Shown: positions 31,822-40,970 of the stretch, piece after piece
How the letters are laid out: each line of letters opens with the position of its first letter
Numbering within the stretch: position 1 is the first letter of the stretch
Origin: an uncultured Prevotellaceae bacterium
GTDB taxonomy: Bacteria > Bacteroidota > Bacteroidia > Bacteroidales > Bacteroidaceae
Assembly: GCA_902789415.1 (NCBI GenBank)
Contig: CADAOD010000017.1
Coordinates: 1 to 51,410 of the forward strand
Direction: 5' to 3'
Length of the DNA: 51,410 bases
Notes under the pieces: model-generated
Told to the model about the DNA's origin: nothing
Database searches by the model: none
Seen by the model: the letters and a program-made list of their open reading frames with translations, nothing else
Position numbers and translations under genes: made by a program

Positions 31822-32184
31822 ATGAAAAAGATGATGATGACATTGGTAGCAATGCTTTGTATGACAACTGCATTCGCTGAGGATGAGAACACAAATGCTG
31901 TTAACAACATCGAGGCTTACAAGATGGACGTTAATATGGACAAGCTTTCACAGGTTCTGCACCTGGCTGCTGACCAGCGCGAGGCTGTTGAGAACATCCA
32001 CCATATCTTCAATACCGAAATGGTACATGCAGCTCAGTACGGTAACAACGATCGCGACGCTATGGTTAAGCGTGCTATCGATACCGACGTTAAGCGTATG
32101 CGCTACGTGCTCAACGAGAGCCAGATGCGTACATACCTTCTGCTGCTTAACACCACAATCAACAACCGTGGTTTGAACAAGTAA
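31822..32184 (+). CDS. secreted small protein of unknown function
   Basis: The 120-aa protein starts with a signal peptide, MKKMMMTLVAMLCMTTAFAE, with cleavage expected after AFA. The mature part is helical and charged (DKLSQVLHLAADQREAVENI, HAAQYGNNDRDAMVKRAIDT, RMRYVLNESQMRTYLLLLNT). It is typical of small periplasmic helical proteins seen in Bacteroidales, but I cannot name a family. A strong promoter and a hairpin terminator at 32219-32253 make it a single-gene unit. Confidence 0.75.
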   Translation: MKKMMMTLVAMLCMTTAFAEDENTNAVNNIEAYKMDVNMDKLSQVLHLAADQREAVENIHHIFNTEMVHAAQYGNNDRDAMVKRAIDTDVKRMRYVLNESQMRTYLLLLNTTINNRGLNK

Positions 32185-32218
32185 ATTCGTAGTTTTTTAG
32201 TTATTATTGGTCATTCTT

Positions 32219-32253
32219 TATAGAGGCATTCCTTCGGGGATGTCTCTATTTTT
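32219..32253 (+). terminator. terminator after the secreted small protein
   Basis: ATAGAGGCATTCC pairs with GGGATGTCTCTAT around TTCG, with wobble pairs, followed by TTTTT. Confidence 0.85.
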
Positions 32254-32339
32254 ATGCTCAAAATTTGCAAATGTCGATTTTTTTTGCTTACTTTGCAGGC
32301 TGAAAATGATAATAAACCAAATAATAGCAAAATAGAGGT

Positions 32340-33221
32340 ATGAAAATTAAGTTTTTACTCATGTCGATGGTTGCCGCTATGCTGGTTAGCTGCGGTACCA
32401 CAAGTACAGTGCCCATCACTGGTCGTAAGCAGAACCTGATGGTGAGTGATGGCGAGATGCTGAGCCTGTCAACCCAGCAGTATCAGGAGTTTATGAAAAC
32501 AGCCAAGCTCTCTACCGATGCCACCAAAACCGCAATGGTTAAGCGTGTAGGTCAGAATCTGGCTAATGCTGTGGTAAGCTATCTGAATGCTAATGGCATG
32601 CAGAACGATGTACAGAACTACCAGTGGCAGTTTAATCTGGTGGCCGATAAGCAGGCCAACGCTTGGTGTATGCCTGGCGGACTGATTGTGGTTTACGAGG
32701 GTCTGCTGCCTATCACGCAGGACGAGGCTTCGTTGGCTATCGTGCTTGGACATGAGATTGCCCACGCTGTGGCACGTCACTCTGCCGAGCAGATGAGTCA
32801 GCAAATGAAGCAACAGTACGGTGTTCAGGGGGTAAGTGCTGTGGCCAGCATATTAGGTGTTGGTAGCAATACCATCTCATTAGGTCAGGCTATGGCTTCG
32901 GCTGGTTTGAATCTGGCTAACCTGAAGTATTCGCGTAACCACGAGAGCGAGGCCGATTACATGGGACTGATTTTTGCTGCGATGGCAGGCTACAACCCCG
33001 AGTCGGCAGTTTCTTTCTGGCAGCGTATGTCATCGGCCAGCACCAGCACTACAGCTGAGTTCCTGAGCGATCACCCATCTGATGCTACCCGTATCAAGAA
33101 TATTCTGGGATGGTTGCCCGAGGCTAAGAAGTATTACAAGCCAAAGACTACCACTACTGCTAAGAAGACAACCACCACAAAAAAGAAGACAACAACTAAA
33201 AAAACTACAACAAAGAAGTAA
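32340..33221 (+). CDS. M48-family metallopeptidase lipoprotein
   Basis: The 293-aa protein begins with a lipoprotein signal: LVSCG, with lipobox Cys18. The zinc protease motif HEIAH is at residues 138-142 and the third-ligand region RNHESEADYMGL at about 199-210. SDHPSDATRIKNIL is also characteristic of the M48/BepA-like group. The C-terminal tail is Thr/Lys-rich (AKKTTTTKKKTTTKKTTTKK), an unusual low-complexity end. It probably acts in the periplasm on misfolded outer-membrane proteins. PepC-like gene follows after three bases. Confidence 0.93.
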   Translation: MKIKFLLMSMVAAMLVSCGTTSTVPITGRKQNLMVSDGEMLSLSTQQYQEFMKTAKLSTDATKTAMVKRVGQNLANAVVSYLNANGMQNDVQNYQWQFNLVADKQANAWCMPGGLIVVYEGLLPITQDEASLAIVLGHEIAHAVARHSAEQMSQQMKQQYGVQGVSAVASILGVGSNTISLGQAMASAGLNLANLKYSRNHESEADYMGLIFAAMAGYNPESAVSFWQRMSSASTSTTAEFLSDHPSDATRIKNILGWLPEAKKYYKPKTTTTAKKTTTTKKKTTTKKTTTKK

Positions 33222-33224
33222 AAA

Positions 33225-34628
33225 ATGAATAGAAGTACAATTACAATCGCGTTTGCAGCCTGCGCTATGATGGCTCAGGCGCAGACAAAGGGTGGAGGCA
33301 TTTCTGCCCAGATGTTACAGGAAATCCAGAAGGAGCAGAAGCAGTGTGGCAAGGAGCGTGTGATTGCCAATGCCATCTATGGTATGAGCATTGATGCGCT
33401 GGCTAAGAACTACAAGGTGGCCGCAATGCCTCTCGATACCCATTTCTCAGTTGAAACCCGTAAGCAGTCGATTACCGACCAGAAATCATCAGGACGTTGC
33501 TGGATGTTCAGTGGATTGAACGTGCTGCGTTCAAACTATATGGCTAAGGCCGATTCTGTTAGCATTGAGTTCTCGCAGGCTTACCTGTTTTTCTGGGATC
33601 AGTTGGAAAAATCAAACCTGATGCTTCAGGGTGTGATTGATACTGCCAAGAAGCCTATCGACGATAATCGCGTGCAGTTCTTCTTCCAGTCGCCCATTAA
33701 CGATGGTGGTACCTTCTGCGGTGTGGCCGACCTGGCACCCAAATACGGACTGGTTCCCTCAGAGATTATGCCTGAGACCTTCACCAGCGAGAACACTTCG
33801 AAGGCTCGCAGCCTGATTTCATCAAAACTGCGTGAGTTCGGACTCCAGCTGCGTGAGATGGTAGCCAAGAAAAAGAGCGCTGCCGACGTACAGAAGGCTA
33901 AGACCGAGATGCTGGCTCAGATTTATCGCATGCTGAAGCTGACATTGGGTGCTCCTGTCGAGAAGTTTACCTACGCTTTCCACGATAAGAACGGTCGCCA
34001 GTTAGGCGAGGCCAAGGAATACACCCCACTGAGTTTTTATCAGGAGGTTGTAGGTGGCGAGCTGAACGGCACCTTTATTATGGTGATGAACGACCCACGC
34101 CGTGAGTACTACAAAACCTACGAGGTAGAGTACGACCGCCACACCTACGATGGTACCAACTGGCGCTATCTGAACTTGCCTATGGAGGAGATTGAGCAGT
34201 TGGCTATTGCCTCGCTGAAGGATGGCAGAAAGATGTACAGCTCGTACGATGTTGGCAAGCTGCTGGATCGTAAGCGTGGCTATGCTTCGTTAGAAAATTT
34301 CGACTATGGATCGGTATTCGGCACTACCTTTAAGATGGATAAGGCTCAGCGCATTTCTACCTTTGATAGTGGTTCTACCCATGCCATGACACTGACTGCA
34401 GTTGACTTGGATAAGCAGGGTAAACCCATTAAGTGGAAGGTTGAGAACTCTTGGGGCGCTACCAATGGCCAGCAGGGCTGTCTGATTATGACTGCCGACT
34501 GGTTCCGTGAGTATATGTTCCGCCTGGTTGTAAATAAAAAGTATGTATCAGAAAAGTTGCTGAAGGCATACGACACCAAACCAGTAATGGTAATGCCCGA
34601 GGACCCATTGTTCTTGCCAGATGAGTAA
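33225..34628 (+). CDS. C1-family peptidase (aminopeptidase C / bleomycin hydrolase type), secreted
   Basis: The 467-aa protein has a signal peptide (ITIAFAACAMMAQAQ) and the PepC active site: QKSSGRCWMFSGLNVL with Cys92, GSTHAMTLTAVD with the catalytic His, and VENSWGATNGQQG with Asn. The C1B family forms hexamers and cuts from the N-terminus of peptides. Family length is about 450. The start is three bases after the M48 gene stop, so they are likely one operon. The SDR gene overlaps its end by eight bases. Confidence 0.93.
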   Translation: MNRSTITIAFAACAMMAQAQTKGGGISAQMLQEIQKEQKQCGKERVIANAIYGMSIDALAKNYKVAAMPLDTHFSVETRKQSITDQKSSGRCWMFSGLNVLRSNYMAKADSVSIEFSQAYLFFWDQLEKSNLMLQGVIDTAKKPIDDNRVQFFFQSPINDGGTFCGVADLAPKYGLVPSEIMPETFTSENTSKARSLISSKLREFGLQLREMVAKKKSAADVQKAKTEMLAQIYRMLKLTLGAPVEKFTYAFHDKNGRQLGEAKEYTPLSFYQEVVGGELNGTFIMVMNDPRREYYKTYEVEYDRHTYDGTNWRYLNLPMEEIEQLAIASLKDGRKMYSSYDVGKLLDRKRGYASLENFDYGSVFGTTFKMDKAQRISTFDSGSTHAMTLTAVDLDKQGKPIKWKVENSWGATNGQQGCLIMTADWFREYMFRLVVNKKYVSEKLLKAYDTKPVMVMPEDPLFLPDE

Positions 34629-35328
34629 AGCTGTTATTGTAGGCGCCTCATCAGGTATCGGACTCGAAGTGGCCCGTCTATTCATCCAGCGTGGCTGGAC
34701 GGTAGGCGTGGCCGCTCGTCGTTTAGACCTGTTGCAAACCATTGGCGCTGCTGATGTGGAGCAGATTGATGTGACCAGCGCTGATGCACCCGACAAGCTG
34801 ATGCAGTTGGTTGAGCGTATGGGGGGAATGGATTTGTTTTTCTATGCTTCGGGTATTGGAAAGCAGAACCGCGAACTTACACCCGATATCGAGTTGGCCA
34901 CAGTAGAGACCAATGGTATGGGCTTTACCCGTATGATGGGTTGTGCCTATCGCTATTTTGCCCAGCAGGGCAGGGGGCATATCGCTGCTATCACATCGAT
35001 TGCTGGCACCAAGGGCTTGGGACCTGCGCCAGCCTATTCGGCTACCAAAGCCATGCAGAATGTGTATCTGCAAGCCTTAGAGCAGCAAGCCAACGCCCGT
35101 AAACTCGACATCAGGTTTACTGATATCTGTCCAGGGTTTGTGGATACGGCCCTGTTGAGTGGCTCGTTTCACTATCCTATGATGCTCAAGCCCCAAGCTG
35201 TGGCACGCGAGATTGTGAGTGCAGTCGAACACAATAAGCATATCCGTGTAATCGATTGGAAATATCGCTTGCTGACTGCCCTCTGGCGCAGAATACCCAG
35301 ATGTATCTGGCGAAAAATCAAGTTATAA
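34621..35328 (+). CDS. short-chain dehydrogenase/reductase
   Basis: The 235-aa protein has the SDR cofactor motif GASSGIGLE at residues 7-15, the NAG-like segment FYASGIGKQN near 76, the catalytic Ser in AAITSIAGTKG and YSATK (Tyr and Lys) near 139-143. It oxidises or reduces a substrate with NAD(P); the substrate is unknown. Its ATG lies eight bases before the end of the PepC-like gene, so translation is coupled. The C-terminus WRRIPRCIWRKIKL is basic. Confidence 0.93.
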   Translation: MSKAVIVGASSGIGLEVARLFIQRGWTVGVAARRLDLLQTIGAADVEQIDVTSADAPDKLMQLVERMGGMDLFFYASGIGKQNRELTPDIELATVETNGMGFTRMMGCAYRYFAQQGRGHIAAITSIAGTKGLGPAPAYSATKAMQNVYLQALEQQANARKLDIRFTDICPGFVDTALLSGSFHYPMMLKPQAVAREIVSAVEHNKHIRVIDWKYRLLTALWRRIPRCIWRKIKL

Positions 35329-35358
35329 AATCATTCAAAACTAAATTATATATTAATA

Positions 35359-35805
35359 ATGAGTAAGATTGAAAAATATGAGTTGCTTCAGCAGCAGACC
35401 AAGGCGCTGTGTGCAGGCGAAACCGATCAGGTGGCTATGATGGCTAATGTGGCAGCTGCCATCCATCAGGAGATGGGTTTCTGGTGGACAGGTTTTTATC
35501 GTGTACAGAACGATGAACTGATACTTGGTCCGTTCCAGGGACCTGTGGCCTGCATGCATATTGGTTATGGCAAGGGTGTTTGCGGTACCGCCTGGAAGCA
35601 GGGCGCAACCGTTGTTGTACCCGATGTAGAGCAGTTTCCTGGGCATATTGCCTGCAGTAGCGAGTCGCGTTCAGAAATCGTAGTGCCAGTAAAATCGGCC
35701 GCAGGCGAAATAATCGCCGTACTTGATATCGACAGCAAGGATTTGGCAACATTCGATGATGTTGACAAGCAGTGGCTGGAAGAGATTGTCAAGGTGTTCG
35801 AATAA
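35359..35805 (+). CDS. GAF-domain free methionine-R-sulfoxide reductase
   Basis: The 148-aa GAF protein has the fRMsr pattern: MGFWWTGFYRVQNDELILGP, ACMHIGYGKGVCGTAWKQGA with two Cys (near 74 and 84) and the third Cys in HIACSSESRSEIVVPV. The Cys positions match free-Met-R-sulfoxide reductases, which repair oxidised methionine. It is cytoplasmic. It follows the SDR gene by 30 bases. Confidence for the enzyme name is fair; the GAF fold itself is clear. Confidence 0.9.
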   Translation: MSKIEKYELLQQQTKALCAGETDQVAMMANVAAAIHQEMGFWWTGFYRVQNDELILGPFQGPVACMHIGYGKGVCGTAWKQGATVVVPDVEQFPGHIACSSESRSEIVVPVKSAAGEIIAVLDIDSKDLATFDDVDKQWLEEIVKVFE

Positions 35806-35853
35806 AAAATAAAAAAACGCAGAGAATTTTTTGGCAGTGTGGGCAGAAATGCT

Positions 35854-35862
35854 TAAATTTGC
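35854..35862 (+). promoter_or_regulatory. ilvC promoter
   Basis: TAAATTTGC is a -7 match, 158 bases before ilvC, giving a long leader. Confidence 0.65.
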
Positions 35863-35867
35863 ACCCG

Positions 35868-36020
35868 ATTTAAATAGTTAACGCCCAAGTCGCATCCTCG
35901 TGTAGGGTGGGAGCGAACTGACAAGACGACGGCTCTCGGGTAGGGCTGGCACAGAACGCAGGGACAAAGTAAAACAATCTTGGCGAGCCTAATGGCAGCC
36001 GAGTAAAAATTTAAAGCTAT
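35868..36020 (+). ncRNA. structured 5' leader of ilvC, possible regulatory RNA
   Basis: The leader is about 150 nt and gene-free. Stems seen: CATCCT/AGGGTG (35893-35909 area), GGCTCT/AGGGCT (35931-35947 area), and CTTGGC (35979-35984) with GCCGAG (35998-36003) just before the start. CTTGG can also pair with CCAAG at 35885-35889, so two exclusive folds exist. No known riboswitch is recognised by eye. Confidence 0.55.
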
Positions 36021-37070
36021 ATGGCACAAATGAATTTCGGTGGCGTAACAGAAACTGTTGTCACCAGCAAAGAGTTCTCACTTGAGAAAGCACGTGAAGT
36101 ATTGAAAAATGAGACCATCGCTGTAATCGGTTATGGCGTTCAGGGACCAGGCCAGGCCTGCAACCTGCGTGATAACGGATTTAATGTGATTGTGGGTCAG
36201 CGCCTTGGCAAGACCTACGACAAGGCAGTGGCCGACGGTTGGGTTCCTGGCGAGACTCTGTTCTCAATCGAGGAAGCTGCTGAGAAGGGTACAATCCTTT
36301 GCATGTTGCTCTCTGATGCTGGTCAGATTCAGCAGTGGCCCACCATCAAACAGTATCTGAAGCCTGGCAAGACTCTTTACTATAGCCACGGTTTCGCCAT
36401 CAACTGGAGCGATCGTACAGGTGTAATTCCTCCAAAGGATGTTGACGTAATTATGGTTGCACCTAAGGGTAGTGGTACTAGCCTGCGCACTATGTTCTGC
36501 GAGGGTCGTGGTTTGAACTGCTCGTATGCTGTTTACCAGGATGCTACTGGTAAGGCTAAGGAGAAGACTTTGGCCTTTGGTATCGGTATTGGTGCCGGAT
36601 ATATGTTTGAGACCACCTTCGAGCGCGAGGCTACATCAGACTTGACTGGTGAGCGTGGTTCGTTGATGGGTGCCATTCAGGGATTGCTGCTGGCTCAGTA
36701 CGAGGTACTGCGTGAGCACGGACACTCTCCCTCTGAGGCTTTCAATGAGACAGTAGAGGAATTGACCCAGAGCCTTGGCCCTCTCTTCGGTGCTAAGGGT
36801 ATGGACTGGATGTATGCTAACTGCTCTACCACCGCACAGCGTGGTGCACTTGATTGGGCTCCACGATTCCACGATGCTATCAAACCCGTTATGGAGTGGT
36901 TGTACTACTCGGTACAGACGGGTAATGAGGCTCAGATTACCATAGACGCTAACTCTAAGCCCGACTACCGCGCCGGACTTGAGAAAGAGTTGGAGGCTAT
37001 GCGCAATCAGGAAATGTGGCGTGCTGGCGAGACCGTACGTAAGCTGCGTCCTGAGAACCAAGACGTATAA
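36021..37070 (+). CDS. ilvC: ketol-acid reductoisomerase
   Basis: The 349-aa class I enzyme has the NADPH-binding IAVIGYGVQGPGQACNLRDN at about 33-52 and catalytic blocks VDVIMVAPKGSGTSLRTMFC, DLTGERGSLMGAIQGLLLAQ and EAFNETVEELTQSL. It converts 2-acetolactate to 2,3-dihydroxy-isovalerate in valine and leucine synthesis. It stands alone, without other ilv genes, behind a long leader and before a strong terminator, so it may be controlled separately. Length is normal for class I. Confidence 0.98.
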   Translation: MAQMNFGGVTETVVTSKEFSLEKAREVLKNETIAVIGYGVQGPGQACNLRDNGFNVIVGQRLGKTYDKAVADGWVPGETLFSIEEAAEKGTILCMLLSDAGQIQQWPTIKQYLKPGKTLYYSHGFAINWSDRTGVIPPKDVDVIMVAPKGSGTSLRTMFCEGRGLNCSYAVYQDATGKAKEKTLAFGIGIGAGYMFETTFEREATSDLTGERGSLMGAIQGLLLAQYEVLREHGHSPSEAFNETVEELTQSLGPLFGAKGMDWMYANCSTTAQRGALDWAPRFHDAIKPVMEWLYYSVQTGNEAQITIDANSKPDYRAGLEKELEAMRNQEMWRAGETVRKLRPENQDV

Positions 37071-37076
37071 CACAAC

Positions 37077-37113
37077 AATCACGGGGGTGCACACGCATCC
37101 CCGTGATTCATTT
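37077..37113 (+). terminator. ilvC terminator
   Basis: AATCACGGGG at 37077-37086 pairs with CCCCGTGATT at 37099-37108; GTGC/GCAT extend it and CATTTTT follows. Confidence 0.9.
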
Positions 37114-37124
37114 TTAAATATGAT

Positions 37125-37589
37125 ATGGGAAAATTAGTAATTAATTCGTACGATGAATTCGCAGCCCACTTGGGTGAGGAGCTCGGCGCTTCTGACTGGC
37201 TGCAAGTAGACCAAGACCGTATTAACCTTTTTGCCGACGCTACACTTGACCATCAGTGGATTCACGTTGACGTGGAGCGCGCCAAAAAGGAGAGTCAGTA
37301 TCAGAGCACTATCGCTCACGGCTATCTGACACTGTCGCTGTTGCCCTATATGTGGGACCAGATTATCGAGGTGAACAACATCAAGATGCTGGTTAACTAC
37401 GGTATGGACAAAATGCGATTTGGACAGCCAGTTATCACAGGCTCAAAGGTACGTTTGGTAACCAAGTTGCACAACATTCAGAACCTGCGCGGTATCTGTA
37501 AGGCAGAGATTGAGTTCAGAATTGAAATCGAGGGACAGCGCAAACCCGCACTCGAGGGTATCGCTTCGTTCTTGTATTATTTTAATTAA
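37125..37589 (+). CDS. MaoC-like dehydratase
   Basis: The 154-aa hot-dog protein has the MaoC hydratase motif: FADATLDHQWIHVDVERAKK, with Asp at about 41 and His46, followed by STIAHGYLTLSLLPYMWDQI. The Asp/His pair hydrates enoyl-CoA. MKMRFGQPVITGSKVRLVTK-type strands follow. It acts on a CoA ester whose identity is not visible. It ends five bases before the PurF-like gene and may share its transcript. Confidence 0.92.
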   Translation: MGKLVINSYDEFAAHLGEELGASDWLQVDQDRINLFADATLDHQWIHVDVERAKKESQYQSTIAHGYLTLSLLPYMWDQIIEVNNIKMLVNYGMDKMRFGQPVITGSKVRLVTKLHNIQNLRGICKAEIEFRIEIEGQRKPALEGIASFLYYFN

Positions 37590-37594
37590 TTGGT

Positions 37595-39046
37595 ATGGGC
37601 GGATTTTTTGGAACCATTTCCACAAAGTGTTGTGTAAACGATCTGTTTTACGGCACCGATTATAATTCGCACCTGGGTACCAAGCGTGCAGGACTGGTAA
37701 CATTCGATGAGGAGAAAGGTTTTAGTCGTAAAATCCATAACCTGGAGCGTGATTACTTCCGTTCTAAGTTTGAGGATGAACTCGACTCGTTTTCAGGAAA
37801 ACAGGGTATCGGCGTAATTAGCGATACCGACCCACAACCCATACTCGTTAACTCGCACTTAGGTCGCTATGCAGTAGTTACCGTAGCAAAGATTAACAAC
37901 CTGGAGGAGATTGCACAAGAACTGTTGGATCGCCGCATGCACTTTAGTGAGTACTCGGCCAATACCATCAACCAAACAGAGCTGGTGGCCCTGCTTATTA
38001 ATATGGGGCGCACATTTGTTGAGGGTATCAACCTGGTGTACAAAAAGATTGAGGGTTCGTGCTCGATGCTGATTCTGACTGAGAAGGGTATTATTGCAGC
38101 CCGCGATTTTCTGGGCCGCACACCTATCGTTATCGGACAGAAGGATGGCGCTTATGCCGTAAGCAGCGAGACAACCAGTTTCCCCAATCTGGACTACAAG
38201 CGTGTTCGTGACCTTGGTCCTGGCGAGATTGTATTCCTTACAGCTGATAAGCTGGAGGTGCTGCAGGAGCCTTGGAAACGTGAGCAGATCTGTTCGTTCC
38301 TTTGGGTTTACTACGGTTTCCCAGCATCAGATTATAATGGTATCAACGTAGAAAACGTGCGTGAGACCAATGGTAAGATGATGGGTGAAAAGGATGAGAC
38401 TGAGGTTGACTGTGTTTGCGGTGTGCCCGATTCGGGTGTAGGTATGGCATTAGGTTATGCCGAAGGTAAGGGCGTACCTTACAAGCGTGCCGTACTGAAG
38501 TACACACCAACCTGGCCCCGTTCTTTTACTCCTGGTAATCAGGAGCGCCGTTCGCTGGTGGCTAAGATGAAGTTGATTCCTAACCCAGCCTTGTTGAAGG
38601 ATCAGCGCGTGGTGTTCTGCGACGACTCTATCGTTCGTGGTACACAGCTCAAGGATAACGTAAAGACTTTCTTTGAGTATGGCGCTAAAGAGGTGCATTG
38701 CCGTATCTCATGTCCACCATTGGTTTATGGCTGTCCGTTTATCGGCTTTACCTCATCAAAGAGCGATATGGAGCTGATTACACGCCGTATCATCAAGGAC
38801 TTTGAGGGCGACGATAAGAAGAACCTGGAGAAGTATGCTACCACCGACTCGCCTGAGTACAAGCGCATGGTGGATGAGATTGCCAAGCGTTTGGGCCTTA
38901 CCTCGCTGAAGTTTGCTAAGCTCGAGGATTTGGTTAAGAGCATTGGTATGGACAAGTGCCGCGTGTGCACACACTGCTTTGATGGCAGCAGCTACTGCCA
39001 CGAGCATGATAAAGAAGACGACCGTCAGCTTAAGTTTGACTTCTGA
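37595..39046 (+). CDS. PurF-like amidophosphoribosyltransferase homologue lacking N-terminal Cys
   Basis: The 483-aa protein has the PurF architecture: an N-terminal glutaminase-like domain at about 1-240 and a PRTase domain with the PRPP loop VVFCDDSIVRGTQLKD near 345-360. True PurF begins MCG so that Cys is the nucleophile; this protein begins MGGFFGTISTKCCVNDLFYG and so lacks it. Cys12/13 could not take its place. A C-terminal Cys cluster (CRVCTHCFDGSSYC) is present. This paralogue is common in Bacteroidetes; it may use ammonia or have a different role. Confidence 0.9.
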   Translation: MGGFFGTISTKCCVNDLFYGTDYNSHLGTKRAGLVTFDEEKGFSRKIHNLERDYFRSKFEDELDSFSGKQGIGVISDTDPQPILVNSHLGRYAVVTVAKINNLEEIAQELLDRRMHFSEYSANTINQTELVALLINMGRTFVEGINLVYKKIEGSCSMLILTEKGIIAARDFLGRTPIVIGQKDGAYAVSSETTSFPNLDYKRVRDLGPGEIVFLTADKLEVLQEPWKREQICSFLWVYYGFPASDYNGINVENVRETNGKMMGEKDETEVDCVCGVPDSGVGMALGYAEGKGVPYKRAVLKYTPTWPRSFTPGNQERRSLVAKMKLIPNPALLKDQRVVFCDDSIVRGTQLKDNVKTFFEYGAKEVHCRISCPPLVYGCPFIGFTSSKSDMELITRRIIKDFEGDDKKNLEKYATTDSPEYKRMVDEIAKRLGLTSLKFAKLEDLVKSIGMDKCRVCTHCFDGSSYCHEHDKEDDRQLKFDF

Positions 39047-39047
39047 T

Positions 39048-40970
39048 TTAGGCTTTCGCGATACAACCATCCTCCAGTCGGATGATATATTCTTCGTCTG
39101 TGAGAAAATCTATTGCAGCATCGAGTTCGCTTACGGGCAGCTCGATGCTTTTTATTTCGGTTATAAAGTGTGGCTTGCCATCATCCAGCAACTGCATTAT
39201 TTTCTTGGCAGCGTCGTTTAGGCGGGCTTCATTCACCAACCCCTCAGCGCGATGAGCCAGACAAACATCGCACTGGTTGCAGTTGTGATCGTTCTCCTCG
39301 CCAAAATAGCGCAACAACTGTCGGCTACGGCACACCTTATCGTTGGTAGCGTAGCCAATCATGGCTTTAATGTGGGCTTCGAACTGCACCTTGCGCTCCT
39401 CGTACACCTCGGGCATCAGCTGTACAAACTCCTTATCCTCGCGGCGCTGGGTGTAGCGTATGTAAGGTGTCTTTTTTTGTGGGATAAAGTGCAGAATGTG
39501 GCGCTGCGACAAACTTTTAAGTATCAGGTAAACCTGTTGCGGTTTCAGGTTGGTGGCTTGTGCCAGGAAAGCCTCGTCGATAAAGTTGTAATCAGTAAAC
39601 AGTCCGCCGTAGTTGCGCAGTAGGGCAGTAATAATGGCCTCCTCGTTGGGCGTGTTGTTTTCTAATCGATACAGGTCGTTGCGGCTCACGGTAAACATCA
39701 CGCGTGCCTTGTTGTCCTGCTCCTCAGTATATTCCAGATAGCCGGCGCGCTGCAGTATCTTGAGGGCCGAATCTACACGGATAGGGAAGTGGTTGAAGTT
39801 GTGGCAGAACTTATCGATGTTAAACTCGAACGTGTGGTTATAGCCCGAGCCTACACCTATCTGATAATAATAGGCCAAGTGCTCATACACCTGACGGATA
39901 TAATCCTTATCAGGGAAGGTATCTGTAATACGCTTTTTAAGTTTGGTTTCGTCGTGGCGGTTATATAGCAGTACGGCATACGCCTTGAAGCCGTCGCGAC
40001 CAGCACGACCTGCCTCCTGGAAATAGGCCTCGATGCTGTCAGGACAATCCATATGTATCACCACACGCACATCGGGCTTGTCGATACCCATACCAAAGGC
40101 GTTGGTGGCCACCATCACACGATACTTGTTTTGCTGCCAATCGCGCTGTCGCTCATCTTTTGTGCTGGCATCAAGACCTGCATGATAGAATGTAGCTGTG
40201 ATGCCTGCCTCGCTGATAATCTGGGCAAACTCCTTGGTGCGCAGTCGGCTGCGGGCATATACAATAGCCGAGCCTTTTACGTGTTTCAGAATGTGTATCA
40301 GCTGTTCCGTCTTATCCTCAGCCTGTCTTACCACATAAGCCAGATTCTTGCGTTCAAAGCTCATCTTAAACACATTGAAGTGCTGAGCTTCTGTATTGGG
40401 CTCCTGGGGGGTCAGGCGTTCCTGGATATCCTCAACTACCTGTGGCGTAGCTGTGGCAGTAAGTGCCAATACGGGCACACCAGGCACTAGCTTGCGTATC
40501 TGTGCAATCTGCAGATACGAGGGACGGAAATCGTAACCCCATTGCGAAATACAATGGGCTTCGTCGACCGTTATAAAGCTCACCTTCATGTGGCGCAGCT
40601 TGGTCTGGAATAAGTCGGATGAGAGTCGCTCTGGCGAAACGTAGAGCAGTTTGATGCCGCCAAAGATGGCGTTTTCGAGTGTTACAATGATTTCTTCGTG
40701 GGTCAGTCCGCTGTAGATAGCTGCCGCTTTAATGCCTCTGCGGCGCAGATTCTCAACCTGGTCCTTCATCAGGGCTATCAGTGGGGTAATCACAATGCAT
40801 GTACCCTCGTGTGCCAAAGCTGGTACTTGGAAGGTGATGGATTTACCACCACCTGTAGGCATTAGTCCTAATGTATCGTGACCACTACCGATAGACTCGA
40901 TGATTTCGCGCTGAATACCGCGGAAATCATCGTAGCCCCAGTAGCGTTGGAGAATCTCCTTATAGTTCAT
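39048..40970 (-). CDS. recQ: ATP-dependent DNA helicase RecQ
   Basis: The 640-aa helicase has LMPTGGGKSITFQVPAL (Walker A near 37-45), the DEAH box TVDEAHCISQWGYDFRPSYL, QEAGRAGRDG motif VI, and the zinc-binding set CRSRQLLRYFGEENDHNCNQ followed by CDVC, then a winged-helix RQC domain. No HRDC domain is seen at the C-terminus. RecQ unwinds DNA in recombination and repair. It overlaps recJ by four bases; the two act together in the RecF pathway. Confidence 0.96.
   Translation of the reverse strand: MNYKEILQRYWGYDDFRGIQREIIESIGSGHDTLGLMPTGGGKSITFQVPALAHEGTCIVITPLIALMKDQVENLRRRGIKAAAIYSGLTHEEIIVTLENAIFGGIKLLYVSPERLSSDLFQTKLRHMKVSFITVDEAHCISQWGYDFRPSYLQIAQIRKLVPGVPVLALTATATPQVVEDIQERLTPQEPNTEAQHFNVFKMSFERKNLAYVVRQAEDKTEQLIHILKHVKGSAIVYARSRLRTKEFAQIISEAGITATFYHAGLDASTKDERQRDWQQNKYRVMVATNAFGMGIDKPDVRVVIHMDCPDSIEAYFQEAGRAGRDGFKAYAVLLYNRHDETKLKKRITDTFPDKDYIRQVYEHLAYYYQIGVGSGYNHTFEFNIDKFCHNFNHFPIRVDSALKILQRAGYLEYTEEQDNKARVMFTVSRNDLYRLENNTPNEEAIITALLRNYGGLFTDYNFIDEAFLAQATNLKPQQVYLILKSLSQRHILHFIPQKKTPYIRYTQRREDKEFVQLMPEVYEERKVQFEAHIKAMIGYATNDKVCRSRQLLRYFGEENDHNCNQCDVCLAHRAEGLVNEARLNDAAKKIMQLLDDGKPHFITEIKSIELPVSELDAAIDFLTDEEYIIRLEDGCIAKA

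Noticed and set aside
35881-36003. Cobalamin, TPP or SAM riboswitch before ilvC
   Set aside because: None of the conserved boxes of those classes could be found in the leader.
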